Shown: positions 20,880-31,919, counted from the stretch's first letter. The stretch: 64,000 nucleotides of DNA from Torymus aiolomorphi (GCA_036365515.1 CM070876.1:128719894-128783893), one strand, 5' to 3'. Notes: generated from the sequence alone by a model not told the origin. A program made the numbers and translations.

Positions 20880-21318
20880 CCTAAAGGGGTAGTTCCGAAA
20901 AAGCTATTCCGTTCATAATTTTTTTAAGCTCTGGGGGACCTTTTCTACAAGTACCTATCGAAACATTTTTCCTAACGAAGTTCTTGCCACTCTGGGAATA
21001 TTTTTTCGAGATTACGGCATGGTAAGGTGCTTTTCCCGAAAAGCGATTTCGTTCATAATTTTTTTTTCAGCTTTGCGGGACCTTTTATACAAGTACCAGT
21101 CGAAACATTTTTCCTAACGAAGTTATTGCGACTCAGAACTTTTTTCAAGTTTACGACATGGTAAATCGGCAGGAAGGAAATTTACCGGAAAAGCGATTTC
21201 GTTCATAATATTTTTTTTAAGATTTGGGGGACCTTTTCTACAAGTACCAGTTGAAACATTTTTCCTAACGAAGATATTGCGATTTTGAGAATTGTTTTTC
21301 GAGTTTACGGCATGGTAT
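20880..21318 (+). repeat. 150-bp tandem repeat, left part
   Basis: Units contain CGAAACATTTTTCCTAACGA, GTTTACGGCATGGTA and AAAGCGATTTCGTTCATAAT. Anchors at about 20963, 21105 and 21256 give a period of 142-151 bp. The array is interrupted at 21318 by the LTR element and resumes at 29824. Confidence 0.85.
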
Positions 21319-21970
21319 TGTTAAGTCCGGAAATAAGTGGAAATAAGTAGTAATTGGTTTTATATAAGTTTATTATATAAAATACAATAATTTATTACCA
21401 ATACAATCTGCTGGCTTCTGGTAGGTCGATGTGTTGTAATTTCAATTACAATTCTTTTTATAACGCTTGCTTTTATAAATTTACTATAAATAACTTATAA
21501 GATCTGCTTACTAGACGAGTAAGGCTTACGATTACAATTTGAATATCTTATAAAATCTGCTTACTAGATGTGTAAGGCTTACGGTTTCAACTTCTCAATG
21601 TCGTAGAGGTACACGGAGTTCGCCAGGTTTCTTGTACGCTGTGACTGACTTGCGTGATGCATTTCGCAGTTTTATTATGCGGTTTAATTGGGTTATAGAT
21701 GATAAATTGAGATCATCTTTATTAAGAAATTTTCGGTTGCGGCTTATACGCGTAGCATTTAAGTGGTAGCATTGTGAAATGCTGATTTGTTAAAAATTTG
21801 CACGCCACTGTCTTCTGGAGGTCGATGGCTCTCTACGTCACACGGTCTACGGTACGATGCCTGAGCGAAATGCTGCGTTGCATTCTCGCGTTTATATGTC
21901 AGGAAATATCTGATGTGAATAAACTTTCAGAATCAAATTCTAAATCTATAATACGTCTCCGGACGTAACA
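21319..21970 (-). repeat. LTR (3' LTR in element orientation)
   Basis: 652 bp, identical by eye to 29168-29819. It contains two imperfect copies of ATCTGCTTACTAGANGNGTA (near 21499 and 21559). The flanking polypurine tract and target duplication confirm the boundary. Confidence 0.95.
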
Positions 21971-22109
21971 CCTCCCCCCTTAGACTGTTGAATGTCATAG
22001 AGATTCAACAATGTTATTATGCATCAGAGATTTCCCGTTACAAAAATTTATTGATAAGTAAATGATAAAATATAATAATACGGGTTATGAATGATAGTAA
22101 TTATAGTAA

Positions 22110-22135
22110 AAATAATAATAATAATAAAAATAATG

Positions 22136-22172
<37 letters not shown>

Positions 22173-22232
22173 TAATAATAATAATAACAATAATAATGAT
22201 AATAATAATAATAATAACGATAACAATAATAC
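22110..22232. repeat. (AAT)n microsatellite
   Basis: Runs of AAT with occasional GAT, AAA and AAC triplets inside the LTR element; the Asn-rich ORF over it is an artefact. A purer (AAT)n run lies at 22828-22882. Confidence 0.95.
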
Positions 22233-22249
22233 TCGTCAGTTCTACTTTG

Positions 22250-22740
22250 ATTTAGTGGTTATCAGATTTAAGTTTCAAATGACCCTTTCAGCATTTTTGA
22301 GGTTGTCTGGTCGAACGTTGATTTGACCTATTAATTTTTCTTCCTGATCCTCCTATCTCGGTTCTTATAGGGATTTTGATGTCGGGATGCAAGTTCTCGA
22401 TTTTAGCCCTTCCCTATCTGCTGGCATTGGTACTAGTGTTTTCGGGCTTAGTCGTCATTTAACTTGATTATACGAGGTCGGTGACTCGATGTCGCACGGA
22501 CGAAGTGCTGCGTCGCATAAATTCGTATCGAAGTTAATTTTTCAAATAGAATCAAAGGTGCGCATTATTTAATTTGACAATTATATTTGGCGTATGCTAT
22601 TCTTGCTAGCCGTGAAGTTAAAAGTGCATAGTTGTCGAAATTCGCGTATACATTATTCTGTGTCTTGAAAAATCACTGATTTACGTTTTATTTAATGAAT
22701 TTTTAAATGATACGTCTCCGGACGTAACACCTCCCCCCTT
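22250..22740 (-). repeat. Diverged second LTR-like block with its own polypurine tract
   Basis: TACGTCTCCGGACGTAACA plus CCTCCCCCCTT and TAGACTGTTGAATGTC at 22711-22756 repeat the LTR end and polypurine tract of 21952-21996. Upstream, GGTCGGTGACTCGATGTCGC and GAAGTGCTGCGTCGCATAAA resemble the LTR segments GGTCGATGGCTCTCTACGTC and GAAATGCTGCGTTGCATTCT. So a decayed LTR copy lies about 750 bp inside the left LTR. Confidence 0.65.
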
Positions 22741-22826
22741 AGACTGTTGAATGTCGTAGAAATTCAACAAGTGAAGTAATTGAATGATCAATTTGAGTTA
22801 TCAGTGATTTTTTAGTTACAAAAGAT

Positions 22827-22882
<56 letters not shown>

Positions 22883-22883
<1 letters not shown>

Positions 22884-23161
22884 TAAAATTAATAATTTTA
22901 AATAAATTTTTGAATCGTCTATATATTTTAAAATAAATTAATTATTTTTTTCGTAATACTAGTTTTGCACTTAACCTACTGATTTACTTTGTACCGATTT
23001 TTTTAACGTTCAAATTTCAAAGAATTCCTATAGAGATATATATAGATTTCGATAATTTAATTATTTCGTTATCGGTAATATGTAATAATTTTTTTGTTTT
23101 GCTGTATTTACATAAAATAGTCATTCATTAATTAAGCTTAGAAATAATGTGCTTATTAAAT

Positions 23162-23210
<49 letters not shown>

Positions 23211-24596
23211 TAAATAAACGATGAGAAATATATAGGGAATGATTCAAGTGATCATTCACTTCCCTCCCTGCTTAGATATTTGGCAAGGGATATGTTTTTT
23301 CTTTCCTCTCTTTGTTTAAGTAGAATAACATTAAAGGGCTTTTGATGTTATCATAACAAAATTATTTTAACAATCGTATTATAATTATTTCCAAAAGAAA
23401 AATACAATTATATATGGTGTAGGTTTTTTTCGTAAAAAGGAAGTGAATAATTGAAATGATATTGATACATTTTGACTTGTTATTGCTTTTATGCATCATT
23501 GTATTTTACCTTTGTTTGAAAACTTTCAGCCATTTCAAAAGTTCATTTTAGAACTTGAACTTTTGTTTCGGCATAGGTAGCATTCACATATCTGCTTTAA
23601 AGAATACGCAATCTGTTAGAGTAGAAAAATATTTTACATACTCAATACAGTGCAGAATAGTGTATCTTATATAGGATGATCATGTTAGTATATGACAGAA
23701 CTGATCATTCCAAATACATATATTCTATTTAATCTTAGCAATGTGAACGTAGCTACCTGAATAATTTTTTTTGTTCTGAAACTCTTTAATAAATTTTGAC
23801 GAGTATCAACAATTTGTTTCCTTTTTTTCCGTTTTTTTTTTTTTTTTTTTTTGTAGGTGAATACAGTTTAATTTTGCATAAAATTAGTCAAATTATTATT
23901 ATCTTTTTTTTTATCATACGTTAAAAGGTTTAGGAATGGGTTCTACTTCTTTTCCTTTTGGATTAGTTCTATACTTTGTTATTCAAAGATAAAATCATAA
24001 GCTATTAAATTGATCATAAGTTAATTCGTCCCTGTAATGTTTTCTACTTTGTGATTAAATAATTATTTTATATATTTTTATTATTTAATAACACATCATT
24101 TTCACATGTCAAATTTTTTTGATTGTTTGATTGTTATAAGACCAAAGTTACTTTGTATTAATATCTAATCGCAATATTTATGTATTATTTCTAAAATTTC
24201 ATTATTCAAGTGTATCTTATTTCAATCGCATTTTTCTAAAATTATTAGCTTTCTTAGGGAATATAGTTGCTTTTCATAAAATACTGACAAGTTGATACGA
24301 ACAATTGTAGACAAACGAATAAGTGGTTATAATTTTAAATTGTATATTTGGTAAAATCTGGATCACCTTAAGGTTATATATTAGTTGACCAAGAAGTAGG
24401 ATGGTTTTGCTTCAAATGGAAAAGTTCAGCTGCAATTATAATCCTGTATTAAATTTGGAAAAATAAGAAGAGATTATGATAGATGTTAATATTGAGTATG
24501 TTGTCCACATCCTAAAAAAAAAATGTTATGTTATTATTTGTTATAATATTGCTTTGCTTGTTTTTCATAATTAGTTAAGATATTATTTTGTTCATT
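22883..24596. other. Non-coding interior of the LTR element
   Basis: This stretch has no ORF of at least 60 codons on either strand and contains a run of about 45 T at 23165-23209 and a shorter one near 23831-23852. It is where pol would be expected downstream of Gag on the minus strand. I find no reverse transcriptase motif in any frame. Confidence 0.6.
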
Positions 24597-27500
24597 TTAA
24601 TAGCGTTGAAAATTCTTATTATGCTGATCGTTTTGAAATTTATTCATATTTGGTTCTTTAATAGGCCATGTTTTGTCTCCCTTTTTAAACCTTTTTCTGA
24701 TAGCAAATTTATTGTAGTAACCTTTAGATTTTAATTTTAGTTTTGTAATTTTTGATAATTCTTTTAAATATTTTTTATAATTAGATATCCATTTTAGTTT
24801 TCTGACGTTTTTATTAGATTTTACTTTGATAGGATAGTTAAAAAATAACTGCAATTGGTGTACTTTATTAGGATTTGTATTTAGATTGATTATTACGTTA
24901 TGATCTTGATTACCCAAAGTTTCTTTTAGTTGATTTTTATTGTCAAGCTGTTCTTGGTGTTCTTGATTATCAAATATTTTTAGATGACTTTTATTCTCTA
25001 AATATTTTTTTAGTTTTTGATTATCAAACATATCTTTTGGTTGATTTTCATTTTCGAAAACTACTTTACTATTATTTAATAAGTTCTTTAGATTTTTTTT
25101 ATCATTTAATAAAGACTCTTCTGAATGTATTGATGCTATATTCTCTTTTAACGAATTTTCAAGCGAGTTTTGTTGGAATTTAGTTTCCATTTGATCATCT
25201 TCGGAAAATGGTTCAGCTAAAGCAAAAGTTATGTCTAAAATGACTTTAAGATCATCATAAAAAGTTACTGTTTCCAACGAATTATTACCTTCTTTATTAT
25301 TTTCATTCGAAATTTCATTCTTTTGGTTATTTATATTGAATTCATTAAAATCAATTACATTAATTTCATCACAATCCTCATGAGTTTTTAAATTAGATTC
25401 GTTGAAATTCATTTCTTCATTAGTCTCATAATTTTTTACAGTAGATTCAATAGAATCAATTAAATTTGTTTCCATAATTTCTTCAATTTCATGATTATTT
25501 TTGAAAATTTCGTTAAAGTCTATAAAATTAATTTCATTAGTATTTCCATGATTTTTTATAATCATATTATTATCTTTTGGTTCATCAGTGATTTCATGTA
25601 TTTTTATAAAAGGTACGATAATTAAATTGATTTCTTTATCATCATTAATTATTGTAGATTCCTCTATGATATTAGTTTCCTGTTTAATTTTATTTACTTT
25701 ATTTTCTGTAATTAGTTCATTACCATTATACCTTTCAATATTCGTTGTATTAACTTCGTTTTTCTGAATTTTTGATTCGTTAATTGTTTCTTTCGTAACA
25801 TTATGGTATGATTCATCAGTATTAATACTTGGATATTGTTTGATTTCCTCACATTCTTCAGTAGTATGATCTGGATTTTTACAAAGATCACAATGATTTC
25901 CCATTGCATTATATTGCATCATAAGATTTTTAAGTTTTCTGCAGTTGTCGATGTCATGTCCAATTCTTTTGCAATAATCACATTGAATTCTTTTCCTATT
26001 TACTGTATTGGGTTGTTGATTATTAAAAATCGTGTTTCTTGGCTTGTAATTTTGTTCTTGAGTTTTGTTAATGAATCGGTTATAATTTCTTGTAGTATTT
26101 GGTAATTGATGAATTTCTTTATTTTCTAAAATTTTGTAGTTTGTGCTATTTTGAGAATGAGCATTTCTTTCTGGGCAATACTTTGCTGTATGTCCGATTC
26201 TGTTGCAAATTTGACAAATTATTCTATTTCCGAATGCTTGTTGTCTACTTTGCATAGCCATAATTCCCGCTGTTTGGCAATCCGAGGTTTCGTGACCTTC
26301 TATAGCACAGATTGTGCACCATATCATTTTCCTCGTTACCTGACAGTATTTCATTACATGTCCGGGTTTATTGCACCTTTGACATACTGCCGACGGGCAG
26401 TTCTTCATTGTGTGGCTCACGTTACCACAGAGCTCGCAACATTCCTCGGTGTTAGCACTTTTTTCGCACGTATTTGGGTCATGGCCTTTTTTCTTGCATT
26501 TCCAACATAATTCATATTTTTTTATAATCGGGCATTGTGTTACTGTGTGTCCCATGTTTTGGCAGTATTGACAGTGGTTTCCTTGCATTTCGTTTAATCT
26601 ACATGTATCTATTGAATGTCCACTTAAACTACAATAATTGCAAATTAATTCCATTTTATCTTTTACTGTATTACAAAAGTATGATAAGTGGTCTTTATTT
26701 TTACAATATACGCATCCTGCATTTACGCAAAACATTGCTTCATGGAATTTATCGTTACAAATTTGACAATGAAATGTTCTAGCTTCCTTTTTTATATTTA
26801 ATTTCTCAGTATTGAATAGTATATTTGCATTATCTTCTCTTTGTAATTTTTGCTTTTCAAGTCTTAATTCTATCTCTATTGCTTTTTTCATAGCGGCATG
26901 TGTACTATTCGGTTCACCTAATTCTACTCTTATTTCTTGTTTTAAACCGTTTTTGAAACTGCTTAATACATCATTTTCTAGTTGAGTTTTAAATGTTTGT
27001 ACTTGCTCTGCCGTAACGCCGTCCTCTATTTTTTTTTGTTCTATTATATTTGTGCTTATTATTCGAATTTTATTTCCGTATTCTAATACTGATTCATTGG
27101 TTTTTTGAACTATTCTCCGTAATTTACCATATAGTGTATATAGGTCTTCTGTAGAAGGGTAAATAGTTCTTATAGCGGTTATTAATTCTTCGATGTTCCC
27201 AATTGTCATTGTTTTTATTGCTTTATGTATTTCTCCACGTAACTTCATTTTTAAAATTTGTGCTAAATTCCGTTCATCAGCTGCGTTAACAATGTTTTTT
27301 GCTTCTTTAAGTTTGTCGATATATTCTTCTGCTGTTATATTTTTTCCGTCAAATGTTGGTACTAATCCCAATATTTCTTTCAGTGGTAATTTGAGCTGCT
27401 GATTTGCCATATTTATTTCGGGTTCTATTATGATTCTATTAATCCCCGATTCAACCGTATTGTTTGTTTGGTTTAATAATTCTGTTTCTGTTTCTCTTGT

Positions 27501-27863
27501 TTCCTGTAGTCCTGTTCTAGCTAAAATAAGACTTTGTTCGTTTAGTATTCCGTTTATGTCTGTGTAGTTGCCTATTTCATCTACTGATGTATCTATTGAT
27601 TTATCAAAAAATGCAGAATCGCGATTTAACAATTTTGGCGTAAAATATTCTGTAGGTGACTCTAAATCCGATTTTGTTTGAGGTAAAAGTAAAGAATTTT
27701 TTGAATGATTTTGTGTTAAATTGTCTTGATTGTCTAGTTGTTTGTTGTCTGATTTTGTTATATCTCCTACTCCTGAGGTTGATGGAATGTCGATACTCGG
27801 TATTTCTAGTACTGTTTTATTTTTTGGTCTTGTGATACATTTACGTATGTGTGTGATGTAAGA
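24597..27863 (-). CDS. gag: Giant Gag with eleven CCHC zinc knuckles
   Basis: The frame is open from 27863 to 24597; no ATG occurs before about codon 150 of the open frame (MANQQLKLPLKEILGL), so translation may enter from the upstream ORF by frameshift. A retrotransposon Gag capsid-like domain (PTFDGKNITAEEYIDKLKEA, then LRGEIHKAIKTM) comes first. Then eleven perfect CX2CX4HX4C knuckles occupy about 26780 to 25840, for example CQICNDKFHEAMFC, CWKCKKKGHDPNTC and CDLCKNPDHTTEEC. The final 400 residues are Asn/Glu-rich with a basic end (KKYLKELSKITKLKLKSKGY). Gag packages RNA into particles; most Ty3 or BEL Gags carry one to three knuckles. The frame has no internal stop. Confidence 0.85.
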   Translation of the reverse strand, partial: SYITHIRKCITRPKNKTVLEIPSIDIPSTSGVGDITKSDNKQLDNQDNLTQNHSKNSLLLPQTKSDLESPTEYFTPKLLNRDSAFFDKSIDTSVDEIGNYTDINGILNEQSLILARTGLQETRETETELLNQTNNTVESGINRIIIEPEINMANQQLKLPLKEILGLVPTFDGKNITAEEYIDKLKEAKNIVNAADERNLAQILKMKLRGEIHKAIKTMTIGNIEELITAIRTIYPSTEDLYTLYGKLRRIVQKTNESVLEYGNKIRIISTNIIEQKKIEDGVTAEQVQTFKTQLENDVLSSFKNGLKQEIRVELGEPNSTHAAMKKAIEIELRLEKQKLQREDNANILFNTEKLNIKKEARTFHCQICNDKFHEAMFCVNAGCVYCKNKDHLSYFCNTVKDKMELICNYCSLSGHSIDTCRLNEMQGNHCQYCQNMGHTVTQCPIIKKYELCWKCKKKGHDPNTCEKSANTEECCELCGNVSHTMKNCPSAVCQRCNKPGHVMKYCQVTRKMIWCTICAIEGHETSDCQTAGIMAMQSRQQAFGNRIICQICNRIGHTAKYCPERNAHSQNSTNYKILENKEIHQLPNTTRNYNRFINKTQEQNYKPRNTIFNNQQPNTVNRKRIQCDYCKRIGHDIDNCRKLKNLMMQYNAMGNHCDLCKNPDHTTEECEEIKQYPSINTDESYHNVTKETINESKIQKNEVNTTNIERYNGNELITENKVNKIKQETNIIEESTIINDDKEINLIIVPFIKIHEITDEPKDNNMIIKNHGNTNEINFIDFNEIFKNNHEIEEIMETNLIDSIESTVKNYETNEEMNFNESNLKTHEDCDEINVIDFNEFNINNQKNEISNENNKEGNNSLETVTFYDDLKVILDITFALAEPFSEDDQMETKFQQNSLENSLKENIASIHSEESLLNDKKNLKNLLNNSKVVFENENQPKDMFDNQKLKKYLENKSHLKIFDNQEHQEQLDNKNQLKETLGNQDHNVIINLNTNPNKVHQLQLFFNYPIKVKSNKNVRKLKWISNYKKYLKELSKITKLKLKSKGYYNKFAIRKRFKKGDKTWPIKEPNMNKFQNDQHNKNFQRY

Positions 27864-28105
27864 TTAATGAGATCAATGTTTGAACTTTGCGAATTTGTAC
27901 CAATTTCTTTGTCAGATGTTCCTGTTTCTTCGTTTAATGTTTTTTTATTTCGTGAGCGTGGAGGCGATCGTGGTGTTTTAGAACTTTTTTGGGATATGTT
28001 ATTTGATTCCCGATTTCTTTCACTTACTGTATTTTTTAAACTTGGATTTTCTATAGTTTTACTTCTTGTTATTATTGGATTTACTATATCCTTCTTATGT
28101 GACAT
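27806..28105 (-). CDS. ORF1 upstream of Gag, basic Ser/Arg-rich
   Basis: A 99-codon ORF starts with ATG (MSHKKDIVNPIITRSKTIEN), is rich in Ser, Arg and Lys (SSKTPRSPPRSRNKK) and ends in QDQKIKQY. It is the first ATG ORF after the primer-binding site and overlaps the Gag frame by about 58 nt in the -1 relation. A run of six A (complement of 27820-27825) lies in the overlap. It may supply the N terminus of Gag through a -1 shift, or the break may be a recent mutation or assembly error in the homopolymer. Confidence 0.6.
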   Translation of the reverse strand: MSHKKDIVNPIITRSKTIENPSLKNTVSERNRESNNISQKSSKTPRSPPRSRNKKTLNEETGTSDKEIGTNSQSSNIDLINLTSHTYVNVSQDQKIKQY

Positions 28106-28111
28106 TACATA

Positions 28112-28158
<47 letters not shown>

Positions 28159-28965
28159 TTTTTTTTTTAATATTTATTTGTCTGTATTTATTTCAGAATT
28201 GTGTTTAATTCATTTTCTTTGTAAATTGGTTTTGTAATTTTAATTTTACTGTTCTGTTTTTCAGTAAATTAATTTTATAATTCATATACATTCTCCTTGT
28301 TTTGTTTATTTATTTGTTAACATTTTTATTTTAATATGCCTTATGATTTCAATTATCATTTGTACTAGGCTGTATATATTTTTGTATTTGTATTTCTTAT
28401 TTTTCAAAATACTATATTTATTTATGCAATGGTTTTTTAATTAACCAATTTATTATTATTCACTTTTCTCTATCTGTGTTGATCATTATTTTATTTCTTT
28501 ATTTTTCACACAGTATATTATTTTTTTTATTTATTTGATAATTATTTTTCAATCTTGTAATTGTAGTTTATTATTATGATCTTTTGTTTATATATTGCAA
28601 TAACTTTCTTTTGTTTTATTATTTTTTCCTTTTTAAATCGTTTTATTGTTGATTTTTTTTCTCAATTTCTTATTTGAACTAGATCGTTTTTATTTTTCAC
28701 GTAATCTATTTTCATTTGAACATTTCTTTTCACTAACCACCTATTTTTTCACTTTTATTAATTTTCTTGAAATTATAATATGTTAGTTTGTTAGTAACTC
28801 GACGAGCCGTACACGTTTTTTCTTCGTAAGTTTAAACGATCATGCTACAATGATCCTCTCAACTTCTTACTGCATAACGAGAAGCTCGGAAGCAATTAGT
28901 AATAAATTATTAGTATAACCAAATACAATTCGTTTTTCACTATTCCGATCTTATTTTCATATGAA
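28112..28965. other. AT-rich leader of the LTR element with long T run
   Basis: A T run interrupted by a single A covers about 28119-28168; on the element strand it is poly-A upstream of ORF1. The rest is AT-rich untranslated leader between ORF1 and the primer-binding repeats. No ORF stands out. Confidence 0.6.
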
Positions 28966-29167
28966 TCTAGTGAACTTACGTTCGATTCGTACCGGAACCA
29001 CTGTTACGTTCCGAAAAATAGTTATTTTTATTCTTTTATTTTAAACAGTCTAGTGAACTAATGTTCGATTCGTACCGGAACCACTGTTACGTTCCGAAAA
29101 ATAGTTATTTTTATTCTTTTATTTTAAACAGTCTAGTGAACTAATGTTCGATTCGTACCGGAACCAC
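28966..29167 (-). repeat. Triplicated primer-binding-site segment
   Basis: An 83-bp unit starts at 28966 and 29049, and a partial unit at 29132 runs into the LTR. Each contains TGGTTCCGGTACGAATCGAA on the minus strand (28980-29000, 29063-29083, 29146-29166), which has the form of a complement to a tRNA 3' end including CCA. The last copy is one base from the LTR, the normal place for a primer-binding site. The two outer copies are also followed by an LTR-end-like stub, TGTTACGTTCCG. Confidence 0.85.
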
Positions 29168-29819
29168 TGTTAAGTCCGGAAATAAGTGGAAATAAGTAGT
29201 AATTGGTTTTATATAAGTTTATTATATAAAATACAATAATTTATTACCAATACAATCTGCTGGCTTCTGGTAGGTCGATGTGTTGTAATTTCAATTACAA
29301 TTCTTTTTATAACGCTTGCTTTTATAAATTTACTATAAATAACTTATAAGATCTGCTTACTAGACGAGTAAGGCTTACGATTACAATTTGAATATCTTAT
29401 AAAATCTGCTTACTAGATGTGTAAGGCTTACGGTTTCAACTTCTCAATGTCGTAGAGGTACACGGAGTTCGCCAGGTTTCTTGTACGCTGTGACTGACTT
29501 GCGTGATGCATTTCGCAGTTTTATTATGCGGTTTAATTGGGTTATAGATGATAAATTGAGATCATCTTTATTAAGAAATTTTCGGTTGCGGCTTATACGC
29601 GTAGCATTTAAGTGGTAGCATTGTGAAATGCTGATTTGTTAAAAATTTGCACGCCACTGTCTTCTGGAGGTCGATGGCTCTCTACGTCACACGGTCTACG
29701 GTACGATGCCTGAGCGAAATGCTGCGTTGCATTCTCGCGTTTATATGTCAGGAAATATCTGATGTGAATAAACTTTCAGAATCAAATTCTAAATCTATAA
29801 TACGTCTCCGGACGTAACA
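29168..29819 (-). repeat. LTR (5' LTR in element orientation)
   Basis: 652 bp, identical by eye to 21319-21970. On the minus strand it begins TGTTACGTCCGGAGACG. The apparent identity of the two LTRs points to a recent insertion. The promoter should lie here, but I could not place a TATA box with confidence. Confidence 0.95.
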
Positions 29820-29823
29820 GTAT

Positions 29824-30057
29824 ATCAGCCTGAAGGAGCTTTTCCGGAAAAGCGATTTCGTTCATAATTTTTTTTATGCTTTACGGGACCTTTTCAACAA
29901 GTACTAGTCGAAAGATTTTTCCTAACGAAGTTATTGCGACTCTGGGAACTTTTTCCGAGTTTACAGTATGGTATATCGGCATGAAGGAGCTTTTCCAGAA
30001 AAATGATTTCGCTCATAATTTTTTTAAACTTTGCGGGATATTTTCAACAAGTACTGT
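29824..30057 (+). repeat. 150-bp tandem repeat, right part
   Basis: The array resumes with ATCAGCCTGAAGGAGCTTTT, AAAGCGATTTCGTTCATAAT and TTTTTCCTAACGAAGTTATT. If the LTR element and one GTAT are removed, the spacing from the last left anchor to the first right anchor is about 153 bp, the array's own period. Confidence 0.85.
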
Positions 30058-30796
<739 letters not shown>

Positions 30797-31325
30797 AGGT
30801 CCAGACACAACAAATGCGGCCTTGCTGCCATACTTCGGCTGAGGTGATTTTCAAGGGCCAATGAGTGCGAACCGCGTCAATGACGAGCGAGGTATCAGCG
30901 AGCAGGATGACGTAACGCTCGACGATTCTTCTCCTGGCCACCGACGAGAAACGACGTGGAAGCCTAGCAGTATCGTCTACCGCGTCGCGTATAATAGTTT
31001 ATATAATTTTGCCGAAGATTTATTCCGCGAGTGCCTCTATACTTGCGTTATTGAAAATTTAGAGATTGTATTATAAAGTTAGTAACCAAATTATGAATCA
31101 AGTAACTGCCGCAATTCGAAATAGTATTTTCCTGCCCCTCGGGGAAACCAAGGTCTTGATTGAAAGCGGTGAGGCTTGCTAAAGCTTGAAATATTATGTT
31201 CATTTGTTCGATGAAGATTAAGATTGCGCTCCAGTTGTTCATGTTGAATTAAGGTGAGGGATCGATCTGACGGAGGCTAAGGGAAGAAATCAAAATGCAA
31301 GATTCCTTATAATTATTTTACGACA

Positions 31326-31356
31326 TTTCGTTGGCATGATCCGCTAACCTCGTCAG
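31326..31356 (-). ncRNA. Hammerhead-like motif, PLE type
   Basis: On the minus strand CTGACGAG is followed by GTTAGC, loop GGATCAT, GCCAAC and GAAATG. The core fits CUGANGA / GAAA, and stem II has one mismatch. It resembles the motif at 18511, and lies downstream of LINE-like fragments on the same strand. Confidence 0.45.
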
Positions 31357-31539
31357 GTTATATAATTTATTTAATAAAAAGAAAGAATTTAACAAATTTA
31401 TTTAGACTACCACTCGCATTACAATCAAAAAAGAAGAGACAATAAATACTTTATCTAATAAGTGTCACACAGTACACATAGCGTCAAATTGAGAGTATAT
31501 CGCATTAATAAGTCGCATTTATAGTCGATAATGTTTGTG

Positions 31540-31797
31540 TGTTAGTGCATGTGTTTATAAACAGTTATTTACTTCATTAATAACCTTATTTAATATCTTA
31601 AGATAATTGTTGTATTCGGCCTTTGTTGCATCGTTATTTGGGTCTGCTCTCCATATCTTATATAGTAATTCTTTTGCTTCCTCCTAGAGGAAGCTTTGTG
31701 ATAGTAAATTTTTGAGTTATTGTAAAAACATGTTATAATTGTGTTCCGAGGTGTTAGGAATCAAAATACATGGTTTTTGAAAAATGTCTAATGTGTC
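31540..31797 (-). pseudogene. LINE linker fragment (CR1/Jockey type)
   Basis: Minus-strand reading gives EEAKELLYKIWRADPNNDAT and then YNNYLKILNKVINEVNN, which resembles the helical linker between the endonuclease and RT domains of CR1/Jockey-like LINEs. The stretch before it matches 12480-12660. Opposite orientation to the LINE RT that begins at 31920, so this is a separate or inverted fragment. Confidence 0.5.
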
Positions 31798-31798
31798 T

Positions 31799-31844
<46 letters not shown>

Positions 31845-31860
31845 GCGTGTGCGTGTGTGT
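31798..31860. repeat. (GT)n microsatellite
   Basis: A GT run with a few GC interruptions, about 60 bp, located where the 12.5-kb copy also has a CA-rich stretch. Confidence 0.95.
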
Positions 31861-31919
31861 ACATATATATACACACTTTATTAAGATTAAAACTATCTTT
31901 TTACACCAACAAATTCTCA

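Larger units (their letters stand above)
21319..29819 (-). mobile_element. Young LTR retrotransposon with giant Gag and no pol
   Basis: Two 652-bp LTRs that look identical by eye (TGTTAAGTCC...CGGACGTAACA as read on the plus strand) bound 8.5 kb, with GTAT duplicated at 21315-21318 and 29820-29823. Orientation is minus: a tRNA-type primer-binding site lies next to the right LTR and a polypurine tract AAGGGGGGAGG (complement of 21971-21981) next to the left one. Coding capacity is a 99-residue ORF and a Gag frame of over 1,000 residues. No reverse transcriptase, RNase H or integrase is visible in the 2.6 kb downstream of Gag, so it is probably mobilised by a relative's polymerase. Confidence 0.9.

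Noticed and set aside
22087..22326. Asn-rich ORF
   Set aside because: Translation of an (AAT)n microsatellite.
26151..26510. 119-codon plus-strand ORF rich in Cys and aromatic residues
   Set aside because: Antisense shadow of the zinc-knuckle array of the Gag on the other strand.
30861..31076. 71-codon ORF starting MSANRVNDERGISEQDDVTL
   Set aside because: No recognisable motif and no supporting context. Length is within chance expectation for this composition.
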